This document shows positions 23,369-34,154 of a stretch of DNA of 64,000 bases, piece by piece. Origin of the DNA: Thozetella sp. PMI_491. Its lineage: Eukaryota; Ascomycota; Sordariomycetes; Chaetosphaeriales; Chaetosphaeriaceae. Location: positions 372,001 to 436,000 of the forward strand of contig MU270032.1 of NCBI GenBank assembly GCA_021432635.1, given 5' to 3'. Positions within the stretch are counted from its first letter, which is position 1; each line of letters begins with the position of its first letter. The notes under the pieces are model-generated. The model saw only the letters and a list, made by a program, of their open reading frames with translations. It did no database searches and was not told the DNA's origin. Made by a program: the position numbers and the translations under genes.

Positions 23369-24508
23369 AATTGGGGAGTTTATCTATCTGCCCAAGTTAG
23401 TACTCGGTAGTTTGGGCTCCTGTCGCGTGCTCTCGGATCTGTCATGGCAGGTTAAGGCGCTCCAGGGAGTGGATTGTACATTGCGTGGTGTAGCAGCGCT
23501 CCGGATTATGCCGTCTCAATTAGATAGAGAGGTTAGGGCATGCACCTCTAGGTATCATATAATAAATAATAACAGCCAAAATTGTTGGGGTATGTCATAT
23601 CGTGTCTGAAGACCGCTGGCCGGCAAGTGGCGTGCAGAGGTTGACTGTGGTGCGCTGGCCAGGCAATTGACATGTGGGCACAAGCCCAAAAGTACAATCT
23701 AGGTTCGCTTGGCTGATGAATTTCACAGCACTCTACCGCAGGCTCGGGGCCGCCGCAATTGTCTATAGATTTCCGCATAGGCTTGGCTGGAGAGAAAACG
23801 CGCGTCTCCGAGACGAGGCGGCAAGCGGGGGTGGGTGCCGGCAAGTCTAGCGCGCAAGCGCACAAAGTTTCTCCGGCTCGGAGGGGCCTTCGGCTGTATC
23901 TGCCGAGCCGGGAAAACCGCATTTTCCCCTCGCAAGCCCCTATCGGGATCCGAGCGGGCGCCGACTTGTGCGCCGTGGCGTCAAACAGCCACGAAAAGGT
24001 TGTTAGGAGATCCCAACCGCAAGCTGGCAGGTTTCTTTTCTTTTTTTTCTTCAGCTTTCGTTCTTTTACTGTATGAGAATTTGGAGATTAATATATCCCT
24101 GAAGATAAATAGCAACTTGTTCGCGCTTGCTGCCACTTCCTTTGCTCCCTCTAATAATAATCCGCCGACACTCTCGTGTTTACGCGCCGCGCCGAGGGAC
24201 AATAGCGGATGCAGGTGGGCCGTTTCAGCCCCTGCCTGGCATTTACTCTCGGATTTCCTTTATTAAACCGAGACGCCGCCCGCCCGAGTGGATACTCCCC
24301 GGCTGGACGACACACCACTTATAACGCTACCGTCCCCTCTTGAGTCGTCCTTGTCGGAATTCTGTCGTGCATGTACCTGATGGGCCTTGGTTGCAATCGC
24401 GGAAGAACATTTAAGCTCGCTCGGTGGACTTGGACTCTAGGATTTCAGCTGCTCATCTTTTTCCTCTGCATACCGCTGTGCCAAATTCCAGGCACCTCCT
24501 CGCCTGAC
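23369..24508. other. intergenic, no gene seen
   Basis: Spacer with a pyrimidine tract (TTTCTTTTCTTTTTTTTC near 24031-24050). An upstream in-frame ATG at 24371 would add 46 residues with one hydrophobic run to the next gene. ORFs otherwise short. Confidence 0.45.
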
Positions 24509-26180
24509 ATGATTGGCACCCTCAGGAACGTCGTGGTGGTGGGCGGTTCATACGTCGGGGTCGTGAGTAGCACAGATTTGCAACATCGAGTCGCCCGGCT
24601 AATCTAACCTACGAGGGCAGGCTACAGCCAAGGAATTGGCAAACATCGTCCCCGCGACCCACCGAGTATGCATCCGGTTCCGTGGCTTGTCTCGCTTTAG
24701 TGGCCAAGCTGACTGAATGGTGACAGGTTCTATTGATTGAGCCGCATAGTCACTTCCACCACTTGTTTGCATTTGTTAGTCTCCTAAACTCGCTGTTAAA
24801 GAACTGCTACTTAACTGCGCGCAGCCCCGATTCGCCATCGTCCCGAACTATGAGCACAAAGCCTTCATCCCCTACAAGGGCGTGTTTTCGGAGAGCCCCG
24901 ATCCGTCCAGGCATGCGGTGATCAAAGCTAGAGTTCTTTCACTAGAGCCGACTCAACTTCTCCTAGATCGCGAGGTAAGACATCCACTTTGCGTGCGAGA
25001 GATGCTGTTCCAGTCTAGACATGCGGAAGATAGCTTGGCACACGTCTACACCCATCTCACCCATCTCGATGCATGTGTCACAAATGGCCGCTGCTAACTT
25101 TAGCGGCCGGTAGTGGGAAGGTTCCAGCAAGATATCCTTCGACTACCTAGTGGCGGCGACGGGAACCCAGCTCGCAGATCCCGGGACGATGCCGTCCGAT
25201 GAAAAGAAGCCCGCCATTGAGTCCCTGAGAGCCTGGCAGAGAGATATCAAGAAAGCGAACTCGATCGCCGTGGTTGGCGGCGGTGCCGTGGGCGTGCAAA
25301 TGGCTACAGACCTGAAAGAGGTGTATCCGGAGAAGGATATCACCTTGATTCATTCTCGAGACAAGCTCATGCCCCTGTATCATGTCGCTTTGAGCAACTT
25401 GATCAAGGATCGTCTCAAAGAGCTCGGAGTTCGGTAAGATCTTTGCCCTTTAACCTCTGTCTGCACTTGCTTACCCAAAATCAGACTTCTGACCGGCTCG
25501 CGAGTCGTCGTGCCGTCCGGGGGCTTCAAGCGAGACGGAAAGCCCGTGAAGGTCGAACTACAAGACGGCACCAGCCTCTTCGCCGATCTTGTGATCCCTG
25601 CCACTGGCCAAACCCCCAACACAGCGTTTCTTTCGGGGCTTCGCACCACTTCGGAAGGGTCCCTCATCAACCCGGCCAATGGCTTCATCCGTGTGCGCCC
25701 AACTCTCCAGTTCCAGGACCCCCAGTTTAACAACCTGTTCGCCGTCGGCGATATCGCCGACTCAGGTGCCCATAAGGCAGCCAGACCTGGTGTCGGTCAA
25801 GGTGCAGTTGCAGCCAAGAACATTGTCTCGTTGATCGAGGGCAAGGAACCGACCGAGTTCGTGACGATTAGCCCGCCCGGTATTCATCTAACCCTAGGAT
25901 TGGTATGTTTCTTCTTTCCATTTTCTTTTTTGGAGAAACCTTCCTCGTACGAGCAGTCTAATGCCTTATAGACAAAAAATGTCATTTTCCGAAACCCAAA
26001 TCCTGCAGAAGGCAGCACTGAGCCAGTTATCAAGCTCAAAGACGAGTATGTATCGCCCTTGAAACGGACAAGCCCCAATGCTAACACAATACTTGCAGCG
26101 GGAGCGAAGACATGTCCATCAACGGAGTCTGGGCGCGACGAGGCGTGCAAGTCAGCGGCGAGGCTGAATATCATCTATGA
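24509..26180 (+). CDS. AIF-type FAD-dependent pyridine nucleotide oxidoreductase, 8 exons
   Basis: The start at 24509 gives MIGTLRNVVVVGGSYVGV, placing the FAD dinucleotide motif (VVVGGSYVG) right at the N-terminus as in AIF/AMID-like proteins. An upstream start at 24371 with a hydrophobic leader cannot be excluded. Joined exons give VLLIEPHSHFHHLFAF, AFIPYKGVF, FDYLVAATGTQL, the NAD(P)H motif SIAVVGGGAVGVQMATDL, PATGQTPNTAFL and the FAD-closing LFAVGDIADSGAHKAARPG. The end is EAEYHL with TGA at 26178. No redox CxxC is present, which separates it from thioredoxin or glutathione reductases. Relatives oxidise NAD(P)H with quinone or oxygen and take part in redox balance or cell death in fungi. 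All eight exons join in frame; the WEGSSKIS join requires the acceptor just after TAG at about 25114. Confidence 0.85.
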
Positions 26181-28409
26181 GTCTGACGTTTCAGCTACTG
26201 GAAACGGATTTCACAGCTAGAATTCTGTCACCATAAGACCGATATGGCGTTAAACTACGAGCTTGGGACCAAGTGTGTACGATTGCCACACATTGAATGG
26301 ATGAGGTAAAATATGACCTAGAATATCCAGGTCTATGTCGAATGCGAAGGCATGCATATTGCTTTTCAACAAACATATACCAAATCACCATCAAAGAGCA
26401 AGACTTCAGCGGGGTTACGCGCAAATAAACATAGAGAAGAGGGACCTAGTTCCGGTGGAAGGAAGATAAGTACAGCTAGTGCTTGAAGTTGGCCAGGGGT
26501 ACCCAGCTGTAGGTAGCTTGCTGCACAGGACCTTCGGCTTTCATGCGCAACCAAGCTTTCCGCTGTGGGTCCGGTAGTTGGAAATGCGATGTTCGTTTAT
26601 ATTTAGGTACACAAACTTGGCTGTCGACTAAATTATTACACTGCCCCTTCTTCTCTCGCTGCGGCTTCCTCCGAGGAGCCCACGGTTAGTAATTACTATA
26701 CGCTTCCAATGTAACAGTAGCAATACGTTCAGTCGTTTACGACGACTCTTCCAATATTTGATAATATATTCGCGCTAGTAACCGGTACACTCGTTAACCC
26801 CGTGGCACAGCAAGGAGTCCGTGGTTGGGGAACATGTTAGTAGACAAGCTAAGCTGAGACTATGGACTTTTTCCTTATCCAAATGAGCCCTCTGGCTCGG
26901 TGTAGCGAACCTTTTACAGATCTAGCGGCGATAGAATCTAGATTGATGGAGCCTGATGTCGCACAACTCAGAGTTCGCTATTTATAGCGCCGTGATCTAT
27001 GAGCTAGTAAGTGGAATGGAAGGTGATGTAGTAACATTGGCCAAGCTACACTGGCAGTGAAATGCAACATACATACGTACCTATGGGTATAGTAGTAGGT
27101 AATAACGGAAATGTGGGTTAAAAACTGCAGATGTTTGCGTATACTCAGCTGCGCCACAGCCATATGGCAAGTAGGTCATGCATCCGTGCCCTGGGGAGAA
27201 AAGACACAAGCCCAGCTACGCATGAACTAACAAGTTAGGAGATAGTTGTGACCCAGCAAGACTAGCTGAAGAGACGCATTTTAGAATGTAGACTGAAGAG
27301 AGCGCCCTTAGTCTCGCGTAGTCTGCCACAGCGTTAGAGCTAGGTCGGCACATGTTTCTTTTGAAGCTAAAGCTATCTGAAAAGCAGCATCAATGGACGG
27401 AAGGCGAATGGGGAAAGCCCCTGAGCAAGGCCGATACCGATGAAGGGTGCGTCGTGCATCTGGAATGTGGGGAGAAGTTAGAGTTTCTCTAATCGGCAAT
27501 GCTTTCCATTTGTCGTCGCGAGTGCCGTCGATAGTTGGGTGGATTGCGGTGGAGGTCGAAGCAGAGACGCGCAATCGACGTCGATGGGTACTGGCGCCCG
27601 GCAGATGGCGGGGAGGCAAGAACTTAGGGTAGTTCGTCCGAACCACCAGAGTAAAAGGCATTACCCCGGCGGCTGTCGTGAGGAATCGTCGCCGAAAAGG
27701 TGCATGTAGCTAGAAAAAGGCCTCCCCCGATTCCGCTGTCCCCCTACGGCGACGCGTCGTCATCGCAAGTGAAAAAGCCACTGTGCAGGGGTGGCGTGTT
27801 CAATGGGGACGGGATCCCCTGTCAAAGCCTAGAATAGTACTCTGCGCCCCTGTGAGTGGTCCGGCAGTCGTCGCTTAGTGGAGTCCCCACGATCGGGAAA
27901 GCCTTGCAGAGGCTCTGGAATGGGGTCTGTCCGGGGTCTGCTTTAACCCACTAGCGCAAACTGCCTTGTGGGTAAAGCCTGCGAGCGAGTGTATTGTCCA
28001 TCGTACCTAGTCCCTCGTCGCCCGGCGCAAGACGACGCAAAGAGGTTACTAGGAGCCCTCTCACCCCTTTTTGGACCTGAGTAATGGCTAGTGGGGAATG
28101 AGGCTCAACATTCCCTTCTTGGCATACCCCGAGCTGCGAGGGAGATTGACGGCTATGTCGTGACGATGCGGTCCCGTAGCATAACACGTCACGTCGAAAG
28201 ATGCTCGACCGCGGCGAGGATAAAAGGGTGCAATGTCTCCCAGAGTTAGAGTCTTGTTCTGCAGCACACTTCAGCGGCCTCCTCCTCGCCCCAGTCTCTC
28301 GCTTCTCGGCTTGCATCGTTCGTTACACACTCGTCTGCCCAATTCTCTCAATCTCTCTCCCTCTTTTACTCAATAATCCCAATAATATCCCTTGTCACTA
28401 CTCGCAAAG
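26181..28409. other. 2.2-kb intergenic stretch, no gene seen
   Basis: This is the longest spacer in the window. ORFs (for instance 27308-27661 and 27951-28316 on the minus strand) are Arg/Ser-rich and have no family motif or intron structure. The right end holds the promoter of the secreted repeat protein. No tRNA or transposon was recognised. Confidence 0.45.
28218..28225 (+). promoter_or_regulatory. possible TATA-like box
   Basis: GATAAAAG lies about 190 bp before the start codon of the repeat protein, followed by a long CT-rich tract (28321-28380) that is typical of highly expressed fungal promoters. Inference from position only. Confidence 0.3.
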
Positions 28410-29297
28410 ATGAAGGTCAACGCTATTGCTCTGGCGCTCCTCTCCACTTCGGCTACGGCACTTCACCTCAGCCCTCACGGCGCACGGGCGGTGAACTCCC
28501 TCGATGCCATGGCTAGTGGTCTGCGCCCTACGAGCACTGGCATCCGAAGCGGTGCCCCGCTAGGCGCTGTCCGGTCTGGAAAGCCTACCGGGCTTCCATC
28601 CTCCGGCATCCAGCCGACTGATATCCACTCTGGACTCCAGCGAAGGGCTACCACGGCGTCGTCCACGGAGTCAAGGTCTTCTACTAGCACCCTCTCGACC
28701 AGCACAACAGCCACCAGCACGCTCACGACTAGCATTCAAAGCTCCAGTTCGGTCATTTCTACAACCCTTTCTTCTTTTGGGATGGGCCCAACTAGCCAGC
28801 CTACCTCTGGGCAATCTTCTAGTGGGCAGTCCTCCGGCGGTCAATCCTCCGGTGGACAGTCCTCCGGTGGACAGTCTTCTGGTGGACAGTCTTCTGGTGG
28901 TCAGTCATCCGGCGGCGGTCAATCATCCGGCGGCGGTCAATCCTCTGGCGGGGGTCAATCCTCCGGAGGTGGTCAGTCCTCCGGTGGCCCCTCTGGCGGC
29001 CGGTCTCTGGGCGACGGGTCTTCCGATAGCGGGTTTCCCTCTGGTACTCCTACCTTGGGTGCATTTTCTTCTGGTACGCTCCCCACAGGAACTCCTTCCG
29101 GTACTCTTTCGGCCTCGGCTTCTGCCCTGGAAAAGCGACAGGCCTCTCGTACTTCTTCCATCTCCCGGCCCTCTGGTATCTCGCCTTCTGGCACTCGTCC
29201 TTCCGGATCTTCGCCATCCGGTGCCGTACGCAGTGGGTTTGAGACTCGCACTCGAACCAGCACTACCAAGCGCCTCACTCCTAGCATTATCGCCTAG
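28410..29297 (+). CDS. secreted Ser/Gly/Gln repeat protein with Kex2-type sites
   Basis: A 295-codon intronless gene starts with MKVNAIALALLSTSATALHL, a good signal peptide. The rest has no cysteine and is made of Ser, Gly, Thr and Pro. It contains five SSGGQ and then four SSGGGQ repeats, and later loose PSG(T/I)-type repeats. Dibasic sites occur in HSGLQRR, SALEKR (before QASR) and TTKR (before the final LTPSIIA), fitting processing by a kexin protease in the Golgi. No GPI signal is visible at the C-terminus. It may be a cell-wall or extracellular structural protein, or a precursor of processed peptides. I do not recognise a named family. Earlier CTG or TTG starts are not needed, and a CT-rich leader precedes the ATG. 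Confidence 0.75.
   Translation: MKVNAIALALLSTSATALHLSPHGARAVNSLDAMASGLRPTSTGIRSGAPLGAVRSGKPTGLPSSGIQPTDIHSGLQRRATTASSTESRSSTSTLSTSTTATSTLTTSIQSSSSVISTTLSSFGMGPTSQPTSGQSSSGQSSGGQSSGGQSSGGQSSGGQSSGGQSSGGGQSSGGGQSSGGGQSSGGGQSSGGPSGGRSLGDGSSDSGFPSGTPTLGAFSSGTLPTGTPSGTLSASASALEKRQASRTSSISRPSGISPSGTRPSGSSPSGAVRSGFETRTRTSTTKRLTPSIIA
28818..28988 (+). repeat. coding tandem repeat, 15-bp then 18-bp units
   Basis: The coding DNA repeats TCCTCCGGTGGACAG-type units (SSGGQ, about five) and then switches to 18-base units with one extra Gly codon (SSGGGQ, four). Several neighbouring units are nearly identical at the DNA level (for example near 28851-28895), as expected for slippage-driven change in copy number. 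Confidence 0.85.
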
Positions 29298-29641
29298 GTA
29301 ACATCAGTCACGACTTACCTCGCTATCGGGCGATGAGTGGCAGGGACTGTGCTATCAGAAGGAATTGATCGGATTTTCAAAGGGTTTTGGGGGGGGGGGG
29401 TTGAAGGGAGATTTTATGGCGCAATACTGAGCATCTTTCGGCGGTGGTGGGGACTAGGAAGGGTTGTTTGCATTACAGGAAATTGAGATAGTTAATTCTT
29501 ATTCTTGGGTGTTTCAATATTTCTGCTAGTTGAAAAGTGAAAAAGGCTTGTAGTGAGCTCCTCAACGCTGCGCGCTATGGTTCGAAGGGGCATCCCGCGA
29601 GCAGCACCGTAGGGCAAAGTACTTCTTAGAAGCGTCGTTAA
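29298..29641. other. spacer between converging genes, with poly-G tract
   Basis: Holds the 3' ends of two converging genes. A run of 12 G at 29389-29400 is the most notable feature; base calls around it may be uncertain. Confidence 0.5.
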
Positions 29642-30683
29642 CTAGTTCCAGTTCTTAGGAAGAGGATTCCAGCCGCTCTCCACCATTTCGATAGCCCTTT
29701 TAGTAGCCTCATCCAGGCTCTCCGTTGGAAGGCCAAGTACCTCATTGGATTCGGCCCTGGGGGGTTCGTACGCTAGTTCCTTGTGACGAATGAAGTGTTT
29801 CCCATACGAAGACTTGGCAAATCCCTTCATGCGACCTTTCGAGACCTCTTCTAGCCCGTCAGCGACCCGTTTCTCCGCGGTCTCGTACGTAATCTCCCAG
29901 TCTTCGTCCTTTGTACTAAGAACGTGGTGAAGGCTGTCGAGCATGTCGCGCTGGCTTACGCGGAAGCTCGATATATTTAATTGCTCATTCTTCCAGTCGG
30001 AAAGAGACGGCGACGCACCGCTCTCGGGGAGGCTCAGTAGTGCAGCCACTGCGCGTCCACACTGCAACCATGTGCTCGTGATCAGAGGAGTCTTCCCGTC
30101 GTCGATGAAAGTAACCTTCCTCTCCTTGATTTGGAAGCCAAACCATTGCTCGCCGAGGGCCAGGCTCCATTCGTACCAAACACCGCATCCTAGGGTGATG
30201 TACGAGAGCCCCAAGCTCTCTATCTCACTAAGGGACTTGAGAATAGCCTGGCCATGAGGTTCTCCGGCGAGCTTGGGGTCGCGAACATCAAAGCCGAATA
30301 GACTGGGCATTACATAGCGCACGCCTGCATCAGCCGCCGCCTTGCAGATCTTTGACTGGACGCTCAGGGCGTCTGACACACCAACGGCAATGATCAGGAA
30401 CTCTTGGCCTTTAAGAGCCGTGACTAGCGAATCGGGATCGTCTTGGTTGATTGGGACACGTTGAACACCGTCGGGGAGAACCCCTTTGCTTTCGGCACGA
30501 GTCAAGGCGGTGACGGTATGCTTGCCAGTCTTGAGAAGGGCCTCAACAAAAAACCTTCCCATATTTCCGGTAGCCTAGCGTCTGTTAGAAAAAGGGGGCC
30601 GTGGAAGCTATCGTGAGAAGAGAACAGAGAGAATGACAGACCCCCATGATGGCGACATTTTTGATAGGACTAGTAGGTGTCAT
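29642..30683 (-). CDS. NmrA-like / isoflavone reductase-like NAD(P)-binding protein, 2 exons
   Basis: The start at 30683 (MTPTSPIKNVAIMG) is joined across an intron with a GTCTGT donor to ATGNMGRFFVEALLKTG, giving the dinucleotide motif VAIMGATGNMGRFF (GxxGxxG). Later motifs include TALTRAESKG, INQDDPDSLVTALKGQEFLI, YVMPSLFGFDV and GWNPLPKNWN at the end. The length (about 320 residues) suits atypical short-chain dehydrogenases of the NmrA/PCBER group. Some members sense NAD(P) and act as regulators of nitrogen use, others are reductases. No catalytic Tyr-Lys pair was assigned with confidence, so either role is open. It lies 1.3 kb from a zinc-cluster regulator and near an amine oxidase and a permease. 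Confidence 0.85.
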
Positions 30684-31977
30684 GGTTGGAGTGGGTGGTT
30701 TGTTTAAATACACGCGGAGATGGCGAAATACTCGAGATAGGTTGTAGAACTTGTCGTGAGTTGAAACTAAAAATTGAAGCACAGCGGTCTTTATTTATCA
30801 ACTAGGGCAAACCATGTGCTTGCGGAGATAGTAGAGGTGCTGAGCGTTATCAGCGAGATCCAGATGCAAGCGCCCCTGGTACTTTTGGGAATCTAGAATC
30901 GCCCAAGGAGCCCTGGGTGTCGGGGTTTTTCTTGAATAGGCGGGAGCCTCACATTCTGTTTACCCTTGTGTGCCTGTCCCAGACTTGGTACGCAGTCGGA
31001 CTTAGGGTTAGCAGCGGACCCGTAGCATTCCGTGCCTCGAATCCAAGTTGCATGCTAGCCTAGACGCGGCTCAGTTAGGTGAATTGACATACTCCACTCC
31101 AAGGCTAGATAGTATGGGGAAAGAGTTACACAGACTGAGATAGCCGCGCTCTACACTATCCTTGGCCCTATCGTTTGAAGCAATTCCATCTCGTCTTTTC
31201 TACTATTTCGCCCTATCGAGTTTTCTCCCATCCACGATGTTTAAGGTACCTAGTTATACAGCTTAACGGCATCATTTCAAAGCAGGCCAGGTTGTATCTC
31301 CTCTCATTCTAGCTCCTTCGTCACAACCGGTGGCCATTGACCTCGCCAAGCACTCAGGGTTTGGCGATCACTAGCCGGATACATTCCTTAGCATACCATT
31401 CTGCTGTGTAAACGATGTACCTACTGATGGGGCGGCCCACTTCTCATGTTAACATTCCTGACCAACAAGCTCTTTCCTCCGATATTTCCGCCATCGCTAG
31501 GCCATTTTCAGCCATACGATCCAAATTCGGCTAAGCTCTGCCCCTAGGCTAGTCGTTACGCCACGTCCTGGGGCTTAAGCTGACCCCAGGCAGCCATTGC
31601 ATTGGAGGTGGAGCGACTCGCAGTTTCATCCCAATCGGGCAATCTGTGTACCAATTTCAGCTGCACGAAATCGACCTCTCGAGCCAAGGGCTGGTCCGAA
31701 GGTAAATACCTAGGCCGTGGGCACGAGCGCCCCGCCACTCCACGCTGCATTTCGCCTTCGTGTCTTCCCTAGCGACGAAAGTTCCAAAGAGGCTTTGTCA
31801 CGTCATCCTCCGCGCACACACCCTTTTACGATGATCTCACGGGAAGAACACTCCCGCAGCCCCCGGAAATAGTACCGGAGCTGTGCCTTTCGAACGCCAG
31901 TGCCGAGTAACTGGTGGTAGGACTAGCCATCCAGCCGGGGCGCCTCACGTCTCGGAAGACGCCTCAAGCCTTGAAGT
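30684..31977. other. intergenic, no gene seen
   Basis: A 1.3-kb spacer between two divergent genes, so it holds the promoters of the NmrA-like gene and the Zn2Cys6 factor. ORFs are all short. Confidence 0.5.
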
Positions 31978-33839
31978 ATGACGCAACTAGGAAAGTGCGA
32001 TGTATGCCGCTCGCGCAAGGTCAAGGTTGGTCTCTGCTCCCAACTGCTCCTTGAGAGCGACCTCGCTTGCTCGGCGGCCTATCTGATGTCGGACACGACT
32101 TGAAGTGTGATGAGAAGCGCCCAGTGTGTAGCCCTTGTAAAAAAGGCGCGAAACCGTGCAGGTACAGAGTCGCGGCAGGCCTCCGGTTTGAGAACACATT
32201 TGTTACGGAGCCGTCCCAAGACAAGGACCGGCTGGACCCGAGCAGCCACAGCGGTCACCCCGCAGACGTCGGCACAGACTGGCTACTGATGCGTTCCTGC
32301 CGCCGAGTCGGGTCTCAAGGGGCCGCGGTCCACATATTTGTCCCATCAGGCACCTCGAGAAAGATGGGGGGTAGCAGCGAACGCCTGCCACCGCCCCGGC
32401 AGCTCTCAGATACCAACACGCGTCTGCTGACAAAGTGGATATCCCTGAGCGACGCCATTACTTCGGATCTTGATACGACCTTTGTGTTTGGGAACTGGTT
32501 GGAGTTCGCTGCCCAGCGACTTTCTAATAGCCAACCCCTCACTGCCGCCGTCGACTCCTTCCTGAGCAGCGCCGCGGCTTTTGCGAACCCAACCGATGAC
32601 AACACTACCGCCTCCCACAAATCGTACGCCCGCGCAGCGAGAGACATCCGGCTCGCTATCACAGCCGAAGATTCTCTGCCTTACGGTAATGACATATGTA
32701 TGGCGATCAGTCTTATGCGCTATGTCGAAGTAGGCGCCCCGACTCCGACTGGCGCGCGTGAATACCCGCTGACCTATGCCACCCTTCGAGATAGCTCGTA
32801 ACACAAGCCAATGCAGGTGCCTGGGCGCTCCACCAGGCCGGCCTTATCACCTTACTGCTCCGTATCACAAAACACGGCACGCTTTTTGACGACAATGCCC
32901 AGAGGATATTCTTTCACTGCGCGGCATGGGATGTAAGAGCGCCCTGCCCCTGCTGCCTTGTCGCTGTCTCATACATGACTAACCGACGGACCTCTCCAGA
33001 ACGAGCCTGCCATTCGGGCCGGACGTAACTCAGTCTTCGACTCGCGGGCCTGGTTGGCCCAGCGCTCACTTGGGGTCCGGTCGACCAACGCAGCTGTGCG
33101 TGGTCTCAAGACAGTCCCTATAGTGGATATCCAGCGCTTCTGTACCATACTTGCAGTCAGGCTACCGCGACTGGTCCGCCTTGTGCGCGCGGCTCGCGAG
33201 AACCCGACGGACGCTTCGGTTCGAGCCGCCGCCACAGATCTCGCGCGGCGGCTCTACGTGTCCGACCTTGACGCGTGGATTCAAGAAAATTTCGACCGGG
33301 GCATCATCGAGGAGGTGCCATCAAGACGGTCAGGTAGCCCACTGCGGAGGACCTATCGTTTCCATTCTTACCTCGTCTACACAACCTCAGTGACCTATTT
33401 TGAGCTGCGGGTGATCGTCTGTGGACTGGTGCTCGCGTTGGCGGCTATCAAACCATCCTGGCCAGATCCGCTTCGAGCCTCGGTCGATGTCGACGCTGTC
33501 GTTGCAGAAGACATACGCGCTGCTGGGTGGATCGCTATGGTAGTTGAGGATGCCGAGCGATATGCCGCCGCCATGCCGGTCCCAGTCGATCAGGTGCGTC
33601 TGCACCAACCTTTAACTTCGTCGTTTGGCGCCTGGGACCGTATGGAGCACAGGTGCTTTATAGACAAGACTCCACTAGGACAAGTCGAGGGGGCTAGAGC
33701 TAGGCAGATGAAGACATGGCTATGCGATGTGCTCAACGGGTACGCGAAGCGATGGCGCCTACCTCTTGTGCAAGAAGTCACACTAGCATTTAAACACGAG
33801 ATTGTCACCGGCGGTCCGCTTCCAATGAAATCCAATTAG
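31978..33839 (+). CDS. Zn2Cys6 fungal transcription factor, 4 exons
   Basis: Exon 1 (31978-32035) encodes MTQLGKCDVCRSRKVK and is spliced at 32106 to CDEKRPVCSPCKKGAKPC. This gives C-x2-C-x6-C-x5-C-x2-C-x6-C, a complete zinc cluster split by an intron after VK, a common place in this family. A Ser/Pro/Arg linker follows, then a helical region with LTKWISLSDAITSD, LPYGNDICMAISLMRYVE, LVTQANAGAWALHQAGLITL and HCAAWD, and the C-terminal exon VDIQRFCTILAVRLPRLVRL to LPMKSN. The intron at 32730-32794 has GTAGGC, a CTGAC branch site and TAG; without it the gene would look frameshifted. The product is expected to be a nuclear DNA-binding regulator. It lies tail-to-tail with an amine oxidase gene and near a permease, which are plausible targets. 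Confidence 0.85.
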
Positions 33840-34154
33840 TTACTGAGAAATCGCATCTATTCTTCCAAGGGTAGGGGTCAGCGACCTAGTCTGGCTTCGC
33901 GGGTCAAGATGATGAGGTGCTACTAGGTGAAGGTTTCGCTCCGGCCATAGTTGTATTCCATGAAGCGCCGTGACTGCTTCGTATTTAGGATGACTATAGA
34001 GTCAATAGATTGTTCAAATTAACTTAATGCACAGGGTGGTGCGAATAAGATGATTCACCATAGTACCGAGTTAGATGGGGGATGGCGGGATGGAGAATAT
34101 ATACCGCATTGATCAAGCCCGTCTGTCAACGTGCACAACAAAGCTTTTTATTTT
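33840..34154. other. spacer between converging genes
   Basis: A 315-bp 3' flank shared by the zinc-cluster gene and the FAD oxidase gene; no further feature seen. Confidence 0.55.

Noticed and set aside
28777-29301. 174-codon Val/Pro repeat ORF
   Set aside because: Shifted frame of the SSGGQ repeat gene; the signal peptide and CT-rich leader favour the other frame.
32067-32801. Frameshifted transcription factor
   Set aside because: The stop at about 32801 is avoided by the 65-base intron with a CTGAC branch site.
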